Assembly: GCA_041398745.1 (NCBI GenBank) | Contig: JAWKUB010000002.1 | Coordinates: 744,001 to 808,000 of the forward strand | From: JACKHO01 sp041398745 | Lineage (GTDB): Bacteria; Planctomycetota; Planctomycetia; Planctomycetales; Planctomycetaceae | Direction of reading: 5' to 3' | DNA: 64,000 nucleotides | Shown here: one piece after another, positions 55,430-64,000 of the stretch | Position numbering within the stretch: the first letter of the stretch is position 1 | How the letters are laid out: the number at the start of each line of letters is the position of its first letter | Made by a program: the position numbers and the translations under genes | The notes under the pieces: model-generated | Told to the model about the DNA's origin: nothing | Database searches by the model: none | Seen by the model: only the letters and a program-made list of their open reading frames with translations

Positions 55430-56176
55430 ATGCGTCGGTATTTCCCTGCTGGTCGGTCAGCATTCATTGCTCTCGTCTTGTCGACTCTTACTGCGGGTTC
55501 GGTCGGGGCCTGGTTCTATCCGGAATGGAAAAGCGGCATTGAGTGGCCGGAACCTGTGGTCGTGAATCCCGGTGATGCTTCGACAGCCCCCTCCGATGCC
55601 ATTGTGCTGTTTGATGGTACCAATCTCGACGCGTTCAATGGTGGTGAGAAGTGGACCATTGAAGATGGCGTCGCAATTGATGGTGGTAACATCACATCCA
55701 AAGAAAAGTTTGGCGACTGCCAGTTGCATCTGGAATTTGCCACGCCGGCCGAAGTGAAAGGAAGTGGTCAGGGACGCGGTAACAGCGGCGTGTACCTCAT
55801 GGGACGTTACGAACTGCAAATCCTCGACTCCTTTGAGAATGAAACGTACTTCGATGGTCAGTGCGGATCAATCTACAAGCAGCACCCACCGCTGGTGAAC
55901 GCCTCGCGCGGGCCAGGTGAATGGCAAAGCTACGACATCATTTTCACTGCACCGAAGTTCAACGAAGATGGCACCATTGCGTCACCAGCGTATGTCACGG
56001 CATTGCACAACGGTGTACTCATTCAAAACCACTTTGAACTGCTGGGGCAAACTGCCTGGGATTCACCGCCCGAGTACAAGGCACATGCCGACCGGGAGGC
56101 ATTCAGTATTCAGTTCCACGGCAACCCAGTACGGTTCCGAAACATTTGGGTCCGCGATTTGATGCCCCAGGAATAA
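55430..56176 (+). CDS. Secreted DUF1080 (3-keto-disaccharide hydrolase-like) protein
   Basis: A 248-residue product with a signal-anchor (FPAGRSAFIALVLSTLTAGS). The rest is a concanavalin-like beta-sandwich of the DUF1080 family, with IVLFDGTNLDAFNGGEKW, SKEKFGDCQLHLEFA and GNSGVYLMGRYELQILDS. Family members are linked to hydrolysis of 3-keto sugars. It is the first gene of an operon with the SGNH and PVC-cytochrome genes, 52 bases before the next start. No Shine-Dalgarno was obvious before the ATG. Confidence 0.92.
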   Translation: MRRYFPAGRSAFIALVLSTLTAGSVGAWFYPEWKSGIEWPEPVVVNPGDASTAPSDAIVLFDGTNLDAFNGGEKWTIEDGVAIDGGNITSKEKFGDCQLHLEFATPAEVKGSGQGRGNSGVYLMGRYELQILDSFENETYFDGQCGSIYKQHPPLVNASRGPGEWQSYDIIFTAPKFNEDGTIASPAYVTALHNGVLIQNHFELLGQTAWDSPPEYKAHADREAFSIQFHGNPVRFRNIWVRDLMPQE

Positions 56177-56228
56177 TCATCGCGCCAATTCGAATTCATT
56201 ACGCTTCGATACGACAACAAGGCAAACC

Positions 56229-57182
56229 ATGTCATTACGTATGTACTTCGCAGTCGGTCTGCTGCTGACCACATTTTCTGCAACCACCGAGGCGGAATCG
56301 TTTCTGAAAAATGGCGACCGCGTGGTCCTGCTGGGCGGAACACTCATTGAACGGGAACAGGTCGAAGGCTACTGGGAAACGCAAATCACCCTGGCCACAC
56401 CCCACAACGTCACGTTCCGCAACCTCGGTTGGAGTGGTGATACCGTGTGGTGTGAATCGCGCGGAATGTTTGATCCGCCCGCCGCTGGTTATGCCCGCAT
56501 GTTGAACCAGGTAGGCGAAATTAATCCCACCGTCATCATTCTGGGATACGGTGGTTCCGAGGCCTTTCATGGCCCACTGGGTGTGGAATCATTCAAGACT
56601 CAATGCAAGAAAATGATTTCCGAATTGCGAACTCCAGAGCGTCGGTTTGTGTTGCTTACCCCACAGCCCATGGAATTGAGTCAAATCCCCGGACGCGATC
56701 GAGGTCAGGCCGAAGAAATGGCCGCGCGGTACAACGAGTATCGTGAAGCCTATGTGACGGCTCTTCGTGAAATCGCCGCGGAGGAACAAGCCCTGTTGAT
56801 CGATTTGGCAGAACCAGTTCAGAAATGGACGGGACGACCACTCACAGATAACGGCATTACCTTGAATGCCCTCGGATACTGGGTCACCGGCCAGGCTGTG
56901 ACGTCCGCTCTCACCGGTAGTTCGGCCGCCGACAAAGTCAAAGAGCCCGAATTGCTGAGCGTCTCCCCGCTGGGAGATGACGCACAAGCATCCAACACAG
57001 ATCAAATTCGGTCCCTCATCCGTCAGAAAAACGAACTCGTTTTCCACCGCTGGCGGCCTCAGAATTTCACCTATCTGTTCGGATTCCGTAAGCACGAGCA
57101 GGGAAACAACTCCGTAGAAATTCCCCAATTCGACCCACTCGTCGAGAAACTGGAATTACAAATCGCCGCGCTGAAAAAATAG
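56229..57182 (+). CDS. Secreted SGNH/GDSL-type hydrolase
   Basis: A 317-residue product with a Sec signal (MSLRMYFAVGLLLTTFSATT). SGNH features are seen in LLGGTLIEREQ (block I without the typical GDS), RNLGWSGDTV, VIILGYGGSE and a C-terminal region with DNGITLNALGYW. It is probably a secreted carbohydrate-ester hydrolase, in line with the neighbours. The catalytic Ser/His cannot be assigned with confidence, because the GDS block is altered. It is 60 bases before the next gene. Confidence 0.85.
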   Translation: MSLRMYFAVGLLLTTFSATTEAESFLKNGDRVVLLGGTLIEREQVEGYWETQITLATPHNVTFRNLGWSGDTVWCESRGMFDPPAAGYARMLNQVGEINPTVIILGYGGSEAFHGPLGVESFKTQCKKMISELRTPERRFVLLTPQPMELSQIPGRDRGQAEEMAARYNEYREAYVTALREIAAEEQALLIDLAEPVQKWTGRPLTDNGITLNALGYWVTGQAVTSALTGSSAADKVKEPELLSVSPLGDDAQASNTDQIRSLIRQKNELVFHRWRPQNFTYLFGFRKHEQGNNSVEIPQFDPLVEKLELQIAALKK

Positions 57183-57242
57183 CCGGAGCGGCCGGGTCTC
57201 TTTGCTTCTTCTCAAAGTCATTCACTGTTATTTGACAGCATC

Positions 57243-60200
57243 ATGCATACATCTGCCTCACGAAAACTTGCTCTGCTTGGCCTCCTCATGGCCTGCACTT
57301 CGCCTCTGTTCGCTCAGCGCGATTTGAAGGTCATTCCACCGCCCGACCCAGCACTCGAACAGGAGACATTCATTCTCCCCGAAGGGTTCGAAGTGAATTT
57401 GTTTGCGGCTGACCCACAAATCGCCAAGCCCATCCAAATGAACTTCGACGCGCGCGGTCGATTGTGGATCGCCAGTTCCTCGGTCTATCCGCAAATTGAA
57501 CCAGGCGCCGAAGCGAACGACCGTATTCTCATTCTGAATGATGAAGACGGCGACGGTGTCAGTGACTCCACCAAAGTCTTTGCAACAGGACTGCTCATTC
57601 CCACCGGTGTGGAACCGGGTGATGGGGGAGCCTACGTAGCCGCCAGTACCGAGCTACTGCACTTTGTCGATCTCGACGGAGACGATGTCGCAGACGAGCG
57701 ACGCATTGTGCTTTCGGGATTCGGAACCGAAGACACGCACCACATTCTGCACACACTTCGCTGGGGCCCTGAACAGCGGCTGTACATGAGTCAGTCGATT
57801 TACATTCACAGCCACATCGAAACACCTTGGGGTATCAAGCGACTCAACGCGGGCGGCATTTGGCAGTTCCGCCCGGAAACGCTGGAACTCGACGTCTTCG
57901 CCCGGGGCTGGGTCAATTCCTGGGGTACGCACTTCACCAAGTACGGGACAACATTTGCCACCGACGGTGCTGGCGGTGAGGGGATTAACTACGCCGTTCC
58001 CGGTGCTTCCTATGCCACGGCGTATAACGCAGCCCGCATTCTGCCCGGCCTGAATCCCGGCAGTCCGAAGCATTGTGGACTGGAAATTGTTGGCAGTCCG
58101 AACTTGCCGGAAGAATGGCAGGAGAACTTCATTACCAACGACTTCCGCGGTCACCGCGTGTGCCGTTTCATTGTCGAGGAAGATGGCAGTGGCTTTGTTT
58201 CTCGTGAACAGCAGGAACTCATCAAGTCGAATCACCAGTCGTTCCGTCCCATCGACATCAAAATGGGACCAGATGGAGCGATTTACATTGCCGACTGGTA
58301 CAACCCCATCATTCAGCATGGTGAAGTTGATTTCCGCGATCCTCGCCGCGACCACACGCACGGTCGCATTTGGCGAGTTACTTACAAGGGGAACAAGACC
58401 ACCCCGCGCGAAGATTTGACAAAGCTGTCGAATGCCGAACTGCTCAGCCGGTTGGCTTCCCCCAATCACTGGACTCGGCATATGTCGAAACGCGTTCTAA
58501 AGGAACGCGGCCCGGAAATTGACCCCGAGTTGAAAGCGTGGGCACGTTCTCTCGACAACACCGCGGAGGGATACCATCAGCGTCGGCTGGAAGCTCTCTG
58601 GATGTATCAGGCCATTAACGTCGTTGAACCGGAATTGCTGTACTCTCTGTTGGACAGCAAAGACGCGTCGGCCCGGGCTGCGGCGACCCGCATTGTCGGT
58701 GACTGGATGAACTCCTTGCCGCAGCATCTGGATTGGCTCCGCGAACGGGTACAAGACGAACATCCTCGCGTGCGACTGGAGGCGGTTCGATCACTCGCGA
58801 AATCAAGCAATCCCGAAGCCGTGGCCATTGCGCTGACCGTACTCGATCAAGACATGGACCAGTGGCTCGATTATGCACTCTGGCAAACTGTTCGCGATTT
58901 GCAGCCGTACTGGCAATCCGAACTGCAAAGCGGTTCACTGGGAGTTTCACGGCAGCCGAAACAGTTGTTGTTCCTGCTGAAATCTGCAGGGTCCGCAGAT
59001 GGCATTCCACTTCTGATTGACTTGCTGAAAACACCAGATGCTGTCGCTGATGCCGACATTCCTGAAGTTCTGGAAACGCTCGTGCAGTTTTCGCGTCCTC
59101 AGGATTTGACGTCAATGCTGAGCTTTGCCATGGAACAAGGCACCTCAGCCGCCCGTTCGGCTCAGGTACTCTCGGTCCTCAAGGCAACAGCCGAACGCCG
59201 GAACTTGCGTCCCGAGGGAGACCTCAATCGTACAGCGGTGCTCTTGTCGCACGAATCTCCAACGGTGCGTGAATGGATCATTCGTTGCCTGGGAACCTGG
59301 AAGGTTGAATCTCAACGCGATGCGATTTCCGCCGCACTGCAAGATGGATCAGCTCCCGGTCATGTACGTCAGGGTGCCATCGAAGCGACAGCAGCATTCA
59401 AAGATGACGCCGCCGCCAAATCACTTCAGGATCTCGCACGCAATGCCAACGTCGAGTTTGGCCTGCGTCGCGCTGCTTTGTCAGCGCTGTTGGGACTCCG
59501 TCCTCGTCTGGCGGCAAACCTCTCCGTCGAATTGATGAACGACGCCAAGTCCTCACCGGCAACAGCACAGCCTCTGCTGCAGTCATTCCTGGCACGGAAA
59601 GATGGTCCCCAACTGCTCGCCGAAGCCCTCAACGAAAAGTCAATTCCTTCAGACACCGCAGTCATTGCCCTTCGCTTGATTGGCTCGTCGGGACAGGAAC
59701 ATCCGCAACTCGCCGAAGCAATTCGGAAGGCCGGAAAAGTCACCGGTGATGCCGTCAAACTCTCTCCTGCAGAAATGCAGGAGTTTGTGGCACTGGTGGG
59801 AGAAAAAGGCGATCCAGCCCGCGGCGAACAGGTATTCCGTCGCGCTTCACTGAACTGCCTGAAGTGCCATGCCATTGGCCCGGCTGGTGGACTTGTCGGT
59901 CCAAATATGTTGAGCCTGGGAGCCACAGCGCAGCTTGACTACATCGCGGAGTCGCTGCTTGATCCGAACGCGAAGGTGAAAGAGGGCTACAACACATTGG
60001 TCGTGGCCACGGACGACGGCAAGGTGCACTCCGGCATTCGTGTCCGTGAGACCGACGACGCCCTCATTCTGCGTGACGCCGAGAACCGGGAAGTCACCAT
60101 TCCGAAGTCCTCCATCGAAGGACAGAAAGATGGAACCACTCTCATGCCTGCCGGACTGACAGCAGCACTCACGCAGCAGGAATTGCTCGATTTGACGTCG

Positions 60201-60653
60201 TTCCTCTCTGCATTGGGACGACTGCCAGACTACACCATCAGCACGACGCCGGTCATTCGGAACTGGGAGTTTATGGTACCGACCAAGGAAGCCGCGTTTC
60301 ATTTGCGACGGACAAGTTACGCGTCCGCCGCAACGGAACCGGTTGTCTTTCAGTGGAGCCCAGTCATCACGACGGTCAAAGGTGAACTCCTCATGGGGGA
60401 AGTGCCTGAAGTGAGCGTGCGGAACCGAGTGCAGGCTGGTAATCGAGGCATCAGTTTTGTTCGTGCCACGCTCGAAGGAGGTGGCAAGGCCACACTCAAA
60501 CTCGGCGACACTACCGGGCTGCAGGCCTGGGTTGATGGTAAACCAATCAACCTGAGCCCAGAGGTGGCACTCGAACTCGAAGCCGGTCAGCATCAGCTGA
60601 CGTTTGTCATTGACCGTGCCGAACGCTCGGCGCCTCTCATGGTGACCCATTAG
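57243..60653 (+). CDS. PVC-type CxxCH haem protein / membrane-bound dehydrogenase-like
   Basis: A 1,136-residue secreted protein (signal MHTSASRKLALLGLLMACTS). A beta-propeller at about residues 35-390 (FDARGRLWIASSSVYPQ, IYIADWYNPIIQHGE), HEAT repeats at about 400-830, and a cytochrome c-like domain with NCLKCHAIG near 873 are the standard layout of this planctomycete family. A carbohydrate-binding-like C-terminus may follow (about 1000-1136). It may oxidise sugar derivatives in the periplasm. It is the last gene of the three-gene operon. Confidence 0.95.
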   Translation: MHTSASRKLALLGLLMACTSPLFAQRDLKVIPPPDPALEQETFILPEGFEVNLFAADPQIAKPIQMNFDARGRLWIASSSVYPQIEPGAEANDRILILNDEDGDGVSDSTKVFATGLLIPTGVEPGDGGAYVAASTELLHFVDLDGDDVADERRIVLSGFGTEDTHHILHTLRWGPEQRLYMSQSIYIHSHIETPWGIKRLNAGGIWQFRPETLELDVFARGWVNSWGTHFTKYGTTFATDGAGGEGINYAVPGASYATAYNAARILPGLNPGSPKHCGLEIVGSPNLPEEWQENFITNDFRGHRVCRFIVEEDGSGFVSREQQELIKSNHQSFRPIDIKMGPDGAIYIADWYNPIIQHGEVDFRDPRRDHTHGRIWRVTYKGNKTTPREDLTKLSNAELLSRLASPNHWTRHMSKRVLKERGPEIDPELKAWARSLDNTAEGYHQRRLEALWMYQAINVVEPELLYSLLDSKDASARAAATRIVGDWMNSLPQHLDWLRERVQDEHPRVRLEAVRSLAKSSNPEAVAIALTVLDQDMDQWLDYALWQTVRDLQPYWQSELQSGSLGVSRQPKQLLFLLKSAGSADGIPLLIDLLKTPDAVADADIPEVLETLVQFSRPQDLTSMLSFAMEQGTSAARSAQVLSVLKATAERRNLRPEGDLNRTAVLLSHESPTVREWIIRCLGTWKVESQRDAISAALQDGSAPGHVRQGAIEATAAFKDDAAAKSLQDLARNANVEFGLRRAALSALLGLRPRLAANLSVELMNDAKSSPATAQPLLQSFLARKDGPQLLAEALNEKSIPSDTAVIALRLIGSSGQEHPQLAEAIRKAGKVTGDAVKLSPAEMQEFVALVGEKGDPARGEQVFRRASLNCLKCHAIGPAGGLVGPNMLSLGATAQLDYIAESLLDPNAKVKEGYNTLVVATDDGKVHSGIRVRETDDALILRDAENREVTIPKSSIEGQKDGTTLMPAGLTAALTQQELLDLTSFLSALGRLPDYTISTTPVIRNWEFMVPTKEAAFHLRRTSYASAATEPVVFQWSPVITTVKGELLMGEVPEVSVRNRVQAGNRGISFVRATLEGGGKATLKLGDTTGLQAWVDGKPINLSPEVALELEAGQHQLTFVIDRAERSAPLMVTH

Positions 60654-60689
60654 GACTCAAGAGGACTGACAACCTGGAGGACGCGGTCG

Positions 60690-60995
60690 ATGTCAACGCC
60701 TGATGAATCTGATCACGGCGATGCATCCAACCGTGAGGATCAAAAAGAAACCGGTTCGACGCTAGATATCGAGTGCCCGTTCTGCGGTTTCTCAGATTCG
60801 CCGGTCGCCAAACGAGGAGTTTCTGCGGCCGGCTGCCTCACACTTATTGCGATTAACATCTTGTGTTTTCCGCTCATTGTCATGTTGCTGTTTGGAAGTG
60901 GCGACTACCTTGCCGCCCCGTTGGTCGAGCCGCTGTTGTCGGAGGAATACTACGTGTGCCGCAAATGCCGAGGGCAGTTCTGCCTTCGGAAATGA
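60690..60995 (+). CDS. Small zinc-ribbon membrane protein
   Basis: A 101-residue protein with an acidic head, a CPFCGF pair (about residues 30-35), one hydrophobic segment (LTLIAINILCFPLIVMLLF, about 51-69) and a second pair CRKCRGQFC near the end. The four cysteines would form a ribbon split by the membrane segment. The ATG follows GGAGG by nine bases. It lies 36 bases after the PVC cytochrome gene and may be the last member of that operon. Function unknown. Confidence 0.75.
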   Translation: MSTPDESDHGDASNREDQKETGSTLDIECPFCGFSDSPVAKRGVSAAGCLTLIAINILCFPLIVMLLFGSGDYLAAPLVEPLLSEEYYVCRKCRGQFCLRK

Positions 60996-61191
60996 CTGCG
61001 ATAGTGCAGTGGCACTAATCGCGTCGACGCCCCTTTTCGTAGGCCGGACCGGAGCAAACGGAATCTTTGCCGGAACTTCGGCCATTGGGAAACCACTCAA
61101 CAAAGAAACACATGGCATTGCCTGTAGGCCGTTTGCGCAGTTCCGGAATCCACGTGCGGTCTACGATCCGGTCTACGGGCAGAGGTGAATG

Positions 61192-61617
61192 CTATCCGCG
61201 CCGACTCCCCTGCAGCGTCAAAACGAGTCGGCGGCGGCCGCCGTGGTTGCGGTGTTCGCAAAGATAAATTCCCTGCCACGTGCCCAACTGAAGTCGACCA
61301 TTCATCACCGGAATACTGAGTGAGGCGCCGAAGAGAGAACTCTTAACGTGAGCTGGCATATCATCGGGGCCTTCGCACGTGTGACGGAACGGGAAGTCTT
61401 CCGGTGAGATGGCATTCATGGCCTGTTCGAGGTCGTGTGGCACGTCGGGGTCGGCATTCTCGTTAATCGTGAGTGACGCTGACGTATGCTGAATGAAGAC
61501 ATGCAGCAGCCCGACTTCGATGTTTTCAAGTTCGGGGATTGCTGCGACAACATGCGACGTCACAATATGCATGCCCCGCCGAAACGCGGGGAGAATGAGT
61601 TGATGCTGAATCCACAT
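61192..61617 (-). CDS. YjbQ/UPF0047 family protein
   Basis: The ATG at 61617 (MWIQHQLILPAFRRG) gives 141 residues, normal for the family; the longer frame to 61779 is rejected. The signature segments are FIQHTSASLTINENADPDVP, FRHTCEGPDDMPAHVKSSL, GTWQGIYLCEHR and RRRLVLTL. This family has thiamine-phosphate-synthase-like activity in E. coli (YjbQ), but its physiological role is unclear. It is convergent with the zinc-ribbon gene. Confidence 0.95.
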   Translation of the reverse strand: MWIQHQLILPAFRRGMHIVTSHVVAAIPELENIEVGLLHVFIQHTSASLTINENADPDVPHDLEQAMNAISPEDFPFRHTCEGPDDMPAHVKSSLFGASLSIPVMNGRLQLGTWQGIYLCEHRNHGGRRRLVLTLQGSRRG

Positions 61618-61823
61618 GGGGAGAAGAAGTTCCTGCTCAGGGCGGTCGGACAGGGACGCTTGCGCAAGTAGTCGTAGGGTGGGTGAAGTTCGCCTCAAAC
61701 AATGGTGCGTTTCGCAAGTCTTCCAACGAGATAAGCGACGCGTCATTCTCATACGGGTTTGCTTGCGAACGTAACCCACAATAACACGTCAACTTGCTGC
61801 GCACACTCTATCGCCCGTCCGAG

Positions 61824-62723
61824 TTACTGAACCCGCGGCGCAGAAGGGAGCGATTTGGCAAACGTTTCGAGGTGCCCAAACGTGTCGCAGAAGCAGGAAT
61901 ATCGCATCCGGCGGCGAATTTGATCAGTGAGAGCTTTTCCACCAACCGCAACTGCAACGCCTCGCTGTTCAGCCATTTCGCTGATGCGGGCAAATTCGGA
62001 AACAAAAGTCTCTTCATCCCGGATGCTGGTCACGCTGAGCCAGAACAACTTCGCTGGCGATTCACACAACGCCATCCGCAGCGTTTGAAACGGAAGCATG
62101 TTCCCCAGTGAACAGGCCCTCCAGCCGTTGTCTCGCAGCACGAGTTCGACCATAGCCGTGGCGAGAGTGTACGGGTCACCATCCAATGTACCGCCAATGG
62201 CAAAAGGTGCTTCAACTTTCGGCTCTGGTAAGGCTCGTCGTAATTCATGCAGAAGACGCTGACAGATTTCACAGGCTCGGCGTTCCTGATAAACGGCGAC
62301 GTCTCCGCATCCCCACCGTTCGCCGATTTCCGTGAATACGGGAGCCAGCAGGTCATCACAAATCGTACTCAGTGGGTATTTCGCCAGATACAAATTGAGG
62401 ACGGTCTGGCTCGCAACCGTTTCATCGCCTGCGATGAGTGCTTCGATCAATCGTTCCCGTTTGACCTCGAGCGTTCGCGTTTCTCCGGTCGTCGCCTTGG
62501 AGAGTCCAAGGAGTTCTGGTTCGGCAAGCGTTTGGCCCGTCTCCCTGATGTAAGCCAGAACCGCAGTGACCGGAATTCGACGGTGTCCGCCAGCCGTCTT
62601 AATCGACGGCAGGATTCCTCGATCGCACCAGCGTTTCAGTGATGATTCACTGACGCCAATAGCTTGAGCGACCTGTTTGGGTGAAATGAGTTCCTGCACG
62701 GGATTACTGAATTGGCAAGGCAA
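61824..62723 (-). CDS. MerR-type HTH regulator with degenerate B12-binding domain
   Basis: The 299-residue protein has a MerR-like HTH (ISPKQVAQAIGVSESSLKRW, GILPSIKTAGGHRRI) and a C-terminal B12-type helical bundle plus Rossmann domain. The CarH/CarA W-x9-EH motif reads WGCGDVAVYQER (His changed to Arg), and the E/DxHxxG motif reads DPYTLA (His changed to Tyr). Cobalamin binding is therefore doubtful. The start is unclear: TTG at 62723 or GTG at 62699, neither with a clear ribosome-binding site. Confidence 0.85.
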   Translation of the reverse strand: MPCQFSNPVQELISPKQVAQAIGVSESSLKRWCDRGILPSIKTAGGHRRIPVTAVLAYIRETGQTLAEPELLGLSKATTGETRTLEVKRERLIEALIAGDETVASQTVLNLYLAKYPLSTICDDLLAPVFTEIGERWGCGDVAVYQERRACEICQRLLHELRRALPEPKVEAPFAIGGTLDGDPYTLATAMVELVLRDNGWRACSLGNMLPFQTLRMALCESPAKLFWLSVTSIRDEETFVSEFARISEMAEQRGVAVAVGGKALTDQIRRRMRYSCFCDTFGHLETFAKSLPSAPRVQ

Positions 62724-62800
62724 AGAAGCGAGAATTCTTATTTGATTGTAGCCTGTTTCACGGCGTGTCCAGTCGTCGGGTGAAAATTCAGGAGTGGCGG

Positions 62801-63187
62801 TCAGTTTCGGAAGAACAGCACCACGCTGTAGAACAGCACAAATGTCACAATCAGTGTACTAATCCGTAGTAACCAACGGGCCGTTTCGAGTCGTCGCATC
62901 GCCACGATTTGTGCTATGACGCAAACCAGAATGACAATTCCAAGCTTGAACATCAGCATACCCTTCACTGGCCCCCAATGGTCCAGGAAGTACTTCGCCA
63001 CAGGGTTCGATTCCACGACCCGATGCCCACTCGCCGATCCGTACGCCATGAGACGGTAGGTCATGAGAAAGTCGAGCACGTTCACGACGAGAAACATGAC
63101 GGTTTCGTGTTCGAGCGGTAGTCGTCCGAACATCAATTGCTGCAAGTTCTTTGCCGGTTTCTCTTTCGCATTCTTTGGCCTGGACAT
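62801..63187 (-). CDS. DUF5658 membrane protein
   Basis: A 128-residue protein with a lysine-rich head and about three transmembrane helices (about residues 30-48, 75-95 and 105-125). The core ESNPVAKYFLDHWGPVKG with FKLGIVILVCVIAQIVA is the DUF5658 pattern. No function is known for the family. It is divergent from the Tat oxidoreductase at 63284 and 77 bases upstream of the MerR-like gene. Confidence 0.88.
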   Translation of the reverse strand: MSRPKNAKEKPAKNLQQLMFGRLPLEHETVMFLVVNVLDFLMTYRLMAYGSASGHRVVESNPVAKYFLDHWGPVKGMLMFKLGIVILVCVIAQIVAMRRLETARWLLRISTLIVTFVLFYSVVLFFRN

Positions 63188-63283
63188 GAAACGCGGCTCC
63201 TAGAGTTTTCTGTCGTCTCATCATAAGTGTAGACTTACGCGTGCGTTCAAACCAATTACGTTCTCCAGCCGGATTAACGAGCA

Positions 63284-64000
63284 ATGAATCGACGAAGTTT
63301 TCTTTCTCAAGTAGCCGTGGGGGTGGGTGCTGCAACCTGCCTCAGCCAGACGAGCTTCGCTGCCAACTCGGAAGTTCGTATTGGCTGCGTGGGTGTGGGA
63401 GGCAAGGGCTGGTCTGATATGCATGAGACCTCGGTTGGCCACAAAATTGTCGCCATTTGTGATATCGACGAAGAACGTCTGGCAAAAGCTCACGAAAAGT
63501 TCCCAGATGCTCAAAAGTTTACCGACTGGCGAAAGCTGCTCGAACATCCCGGAATTGACGCAGTCACCGTTTCCACGCCCGACCACATGCATGCGGCGGT
63601 CACGATTTCGGCCATGGAACTCGGTAAGCACGCCTACACGCAAAAGCCGCTGGCCCACTCGGTATTCGAAGCACGCCGAATTGCCGAAGTGGCTGAGAAG
63701 CAAGGCGTCATTACTCAAATGGGAATTCAGCACCATGCCACGGCCCGGCTGAAGCTGGCAGTTCACGCCATACAGGACGGCGTGATTGGCAAAGTTTCGG
63801 ACGTGCATGTCTGGACCGACCGGCCTGGTACCTTCTGGAAGCAAGGGCTGCAGCGCCCTGACGGCGGCGGTGAAGCACCGAAGTCTGTTCATTGGGATAA
63901 CTGGATTGGCGTCGCGCCATTTCGACCATATGTTGCAGGTGTTTACCATCCCTTCCACTGGCGAGGATGGTGGGACTTCGGCACCGGTGCACTCGGTGAT
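63284..64000 (+). CDS. Tat-exported Gfo/Idh/MocA oxidoreductase, cut by the window end
   Basis: Starts MNRRSFLSQVAVGVGAATCL (twin-arginine leader) and remains open to base 64000, so 239 residues are visible. Family landmarks are RIGCVGVGGKGWSDM, DAVTVSTPDHMHAAV and KHAYTQKPLAHSV, the lysine of the last being the proposed catalytic base. It resembles the gene at 33317 in leader and motif order (both have VSTPDHMHA and QKPL). The 3' end lies beyond the window. Confidence 0.93.
   Translation, partial: MNRRSFLSQVAVGVGAATCLSQTSFAANSEVRIGCVGVGGKGWSDMHETSVGHKIVAICDIDEERLAKAHEKFPDAQKFTDWRKLLEHPGIDAVTVSTPDHMHAAVTISAMELGKHAYTQKPLAHSVFEARRIAEVAEKQGVITQMGIQHHATARLKLAVHAIQDGVIGKVSDVHVWTDRPGTFWKQGLQRPDGGGEAPKSVHWDNWIGVAPFRPYVAGVYHPFHWRGWWDFGTGALGD

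Noticed and set aside
57654..58481. 275-codon minus-strand ORF
   Set aside because: Antisense to the beta-propeller part of the PVC-type haem protein; composition is a shadow of the coding strand.
59847..60650. 267-codon minus-strand ORF
   Set aside because: Antisense to the C-terminal part of the same haem protein; no motif.
63221..63958. 245-codon minus-strand ORF
   Set aside because: Antisense to the truncated Tat oxidoreductase, which shows all family motifs.
1..64000. CRISPR arrays, insertion sequences, prophage, rRNA and tRNA genes
   Set aside because: No regularly spaced direct repeats, transposase, integrase or structural phage gene was found, and no tRNA-like fold was seen in the intergenic gaps.

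Overview
The window looks like a chromosomal segment of a planctomycete (order Planctomycetales or a close relative). The evidence is the gene content seen directly in the translations: two DUF1501 proteins with twin-arginine leaders, a DUF1587/1592/1588/1585 cytochrome-like protein, a PVC-type CxxCH 'dehydrogenase' with HEAT repeats, a DUF1080 protein, Tat-exported Gfo/Idh/MocA oxidoreductases, a DUF1559 pilin-like protein, a Hanks-type kinase with a zinc ribbon, and many secreted or lipoprotein hypotheticals. About 50 genes were called. They lie on both strands in short operons. No rRNA, tRNA, CRISPR array, insertion sequence or prophage was seen, so this is mostly ordinary core and lineage-specific chromosome.

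Layout. 1-4758: a large secreted/membrane hypothetical (its 5' end is outside the window) and a membrane-anchored squalene-cyclase-like repeat protein. 4768-10489 (minus): an unknown Tat protein, the DUF1592 cytochrome-like protein, a cupin and a phosphohexomutase. 10705-11970: 2-Cys peroxiredoxin and an AhpD-like partner with a terminator between them. 12207-16720: a small conserved-looking protein and an operon of membrane, SRPBCC and TPR proteins. 16748-20182: a secreted hypothetical, riboflavin synthase, nadC, a PH-like membrane protein and a BamE-like lipoprotein. 20286-24557 (minus): an orphan molybdopterin subunit, a frameshifted gene and DUF1501. 24805-29152: a sugar isomerase, DUF3467, an ECF sigma/anti-sigma pair and a small CxxCH protein. 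29458-33136 (minus): an EF-G paralogue and a lipoprotein.

33317-45772: an oxidoreductase, a Ser/Thr kinase, a DUF1559 pilin, a zinc-ribbon/HEAT/WD40 giant, and then a tight PDZ, HlyD, M50-metalloprotease operon. 45790-53718: an S1-domain protein, a divergent 590-base gap with a long folded element, a sugar-nucleotide epimerase, a Wzc-type tyrosine autokinase, and a membrane protein overlapping a zinc-metallopeptidase-like lipoprotein. 53721-60995: DUF1501 facing a DUF1080/SGNH/PVC-cytochrome operon. 61192-64000: YjbQ, a MerR/B12-type regulator lacking the cobalamin-ligating residues, a DUF5658 protein, and a second Tat oxidoreductase cut by the window end.

The most interesting signals are the PDZ+HlyD+M50 set without an ABC transporter; the zinc-ribbon motif shared by the kinase and the HEAT/WD40 protein on either side of a pilin; a roughly 125-nt multi-helix hairpin upstream of the S1 gene; structured leaders ahead of the pilin and EF-G genes; a gene broken at a C6 tract; and the degenerate cobalamin domain. 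Family names come from motif recognition by eye; no database search was possible.
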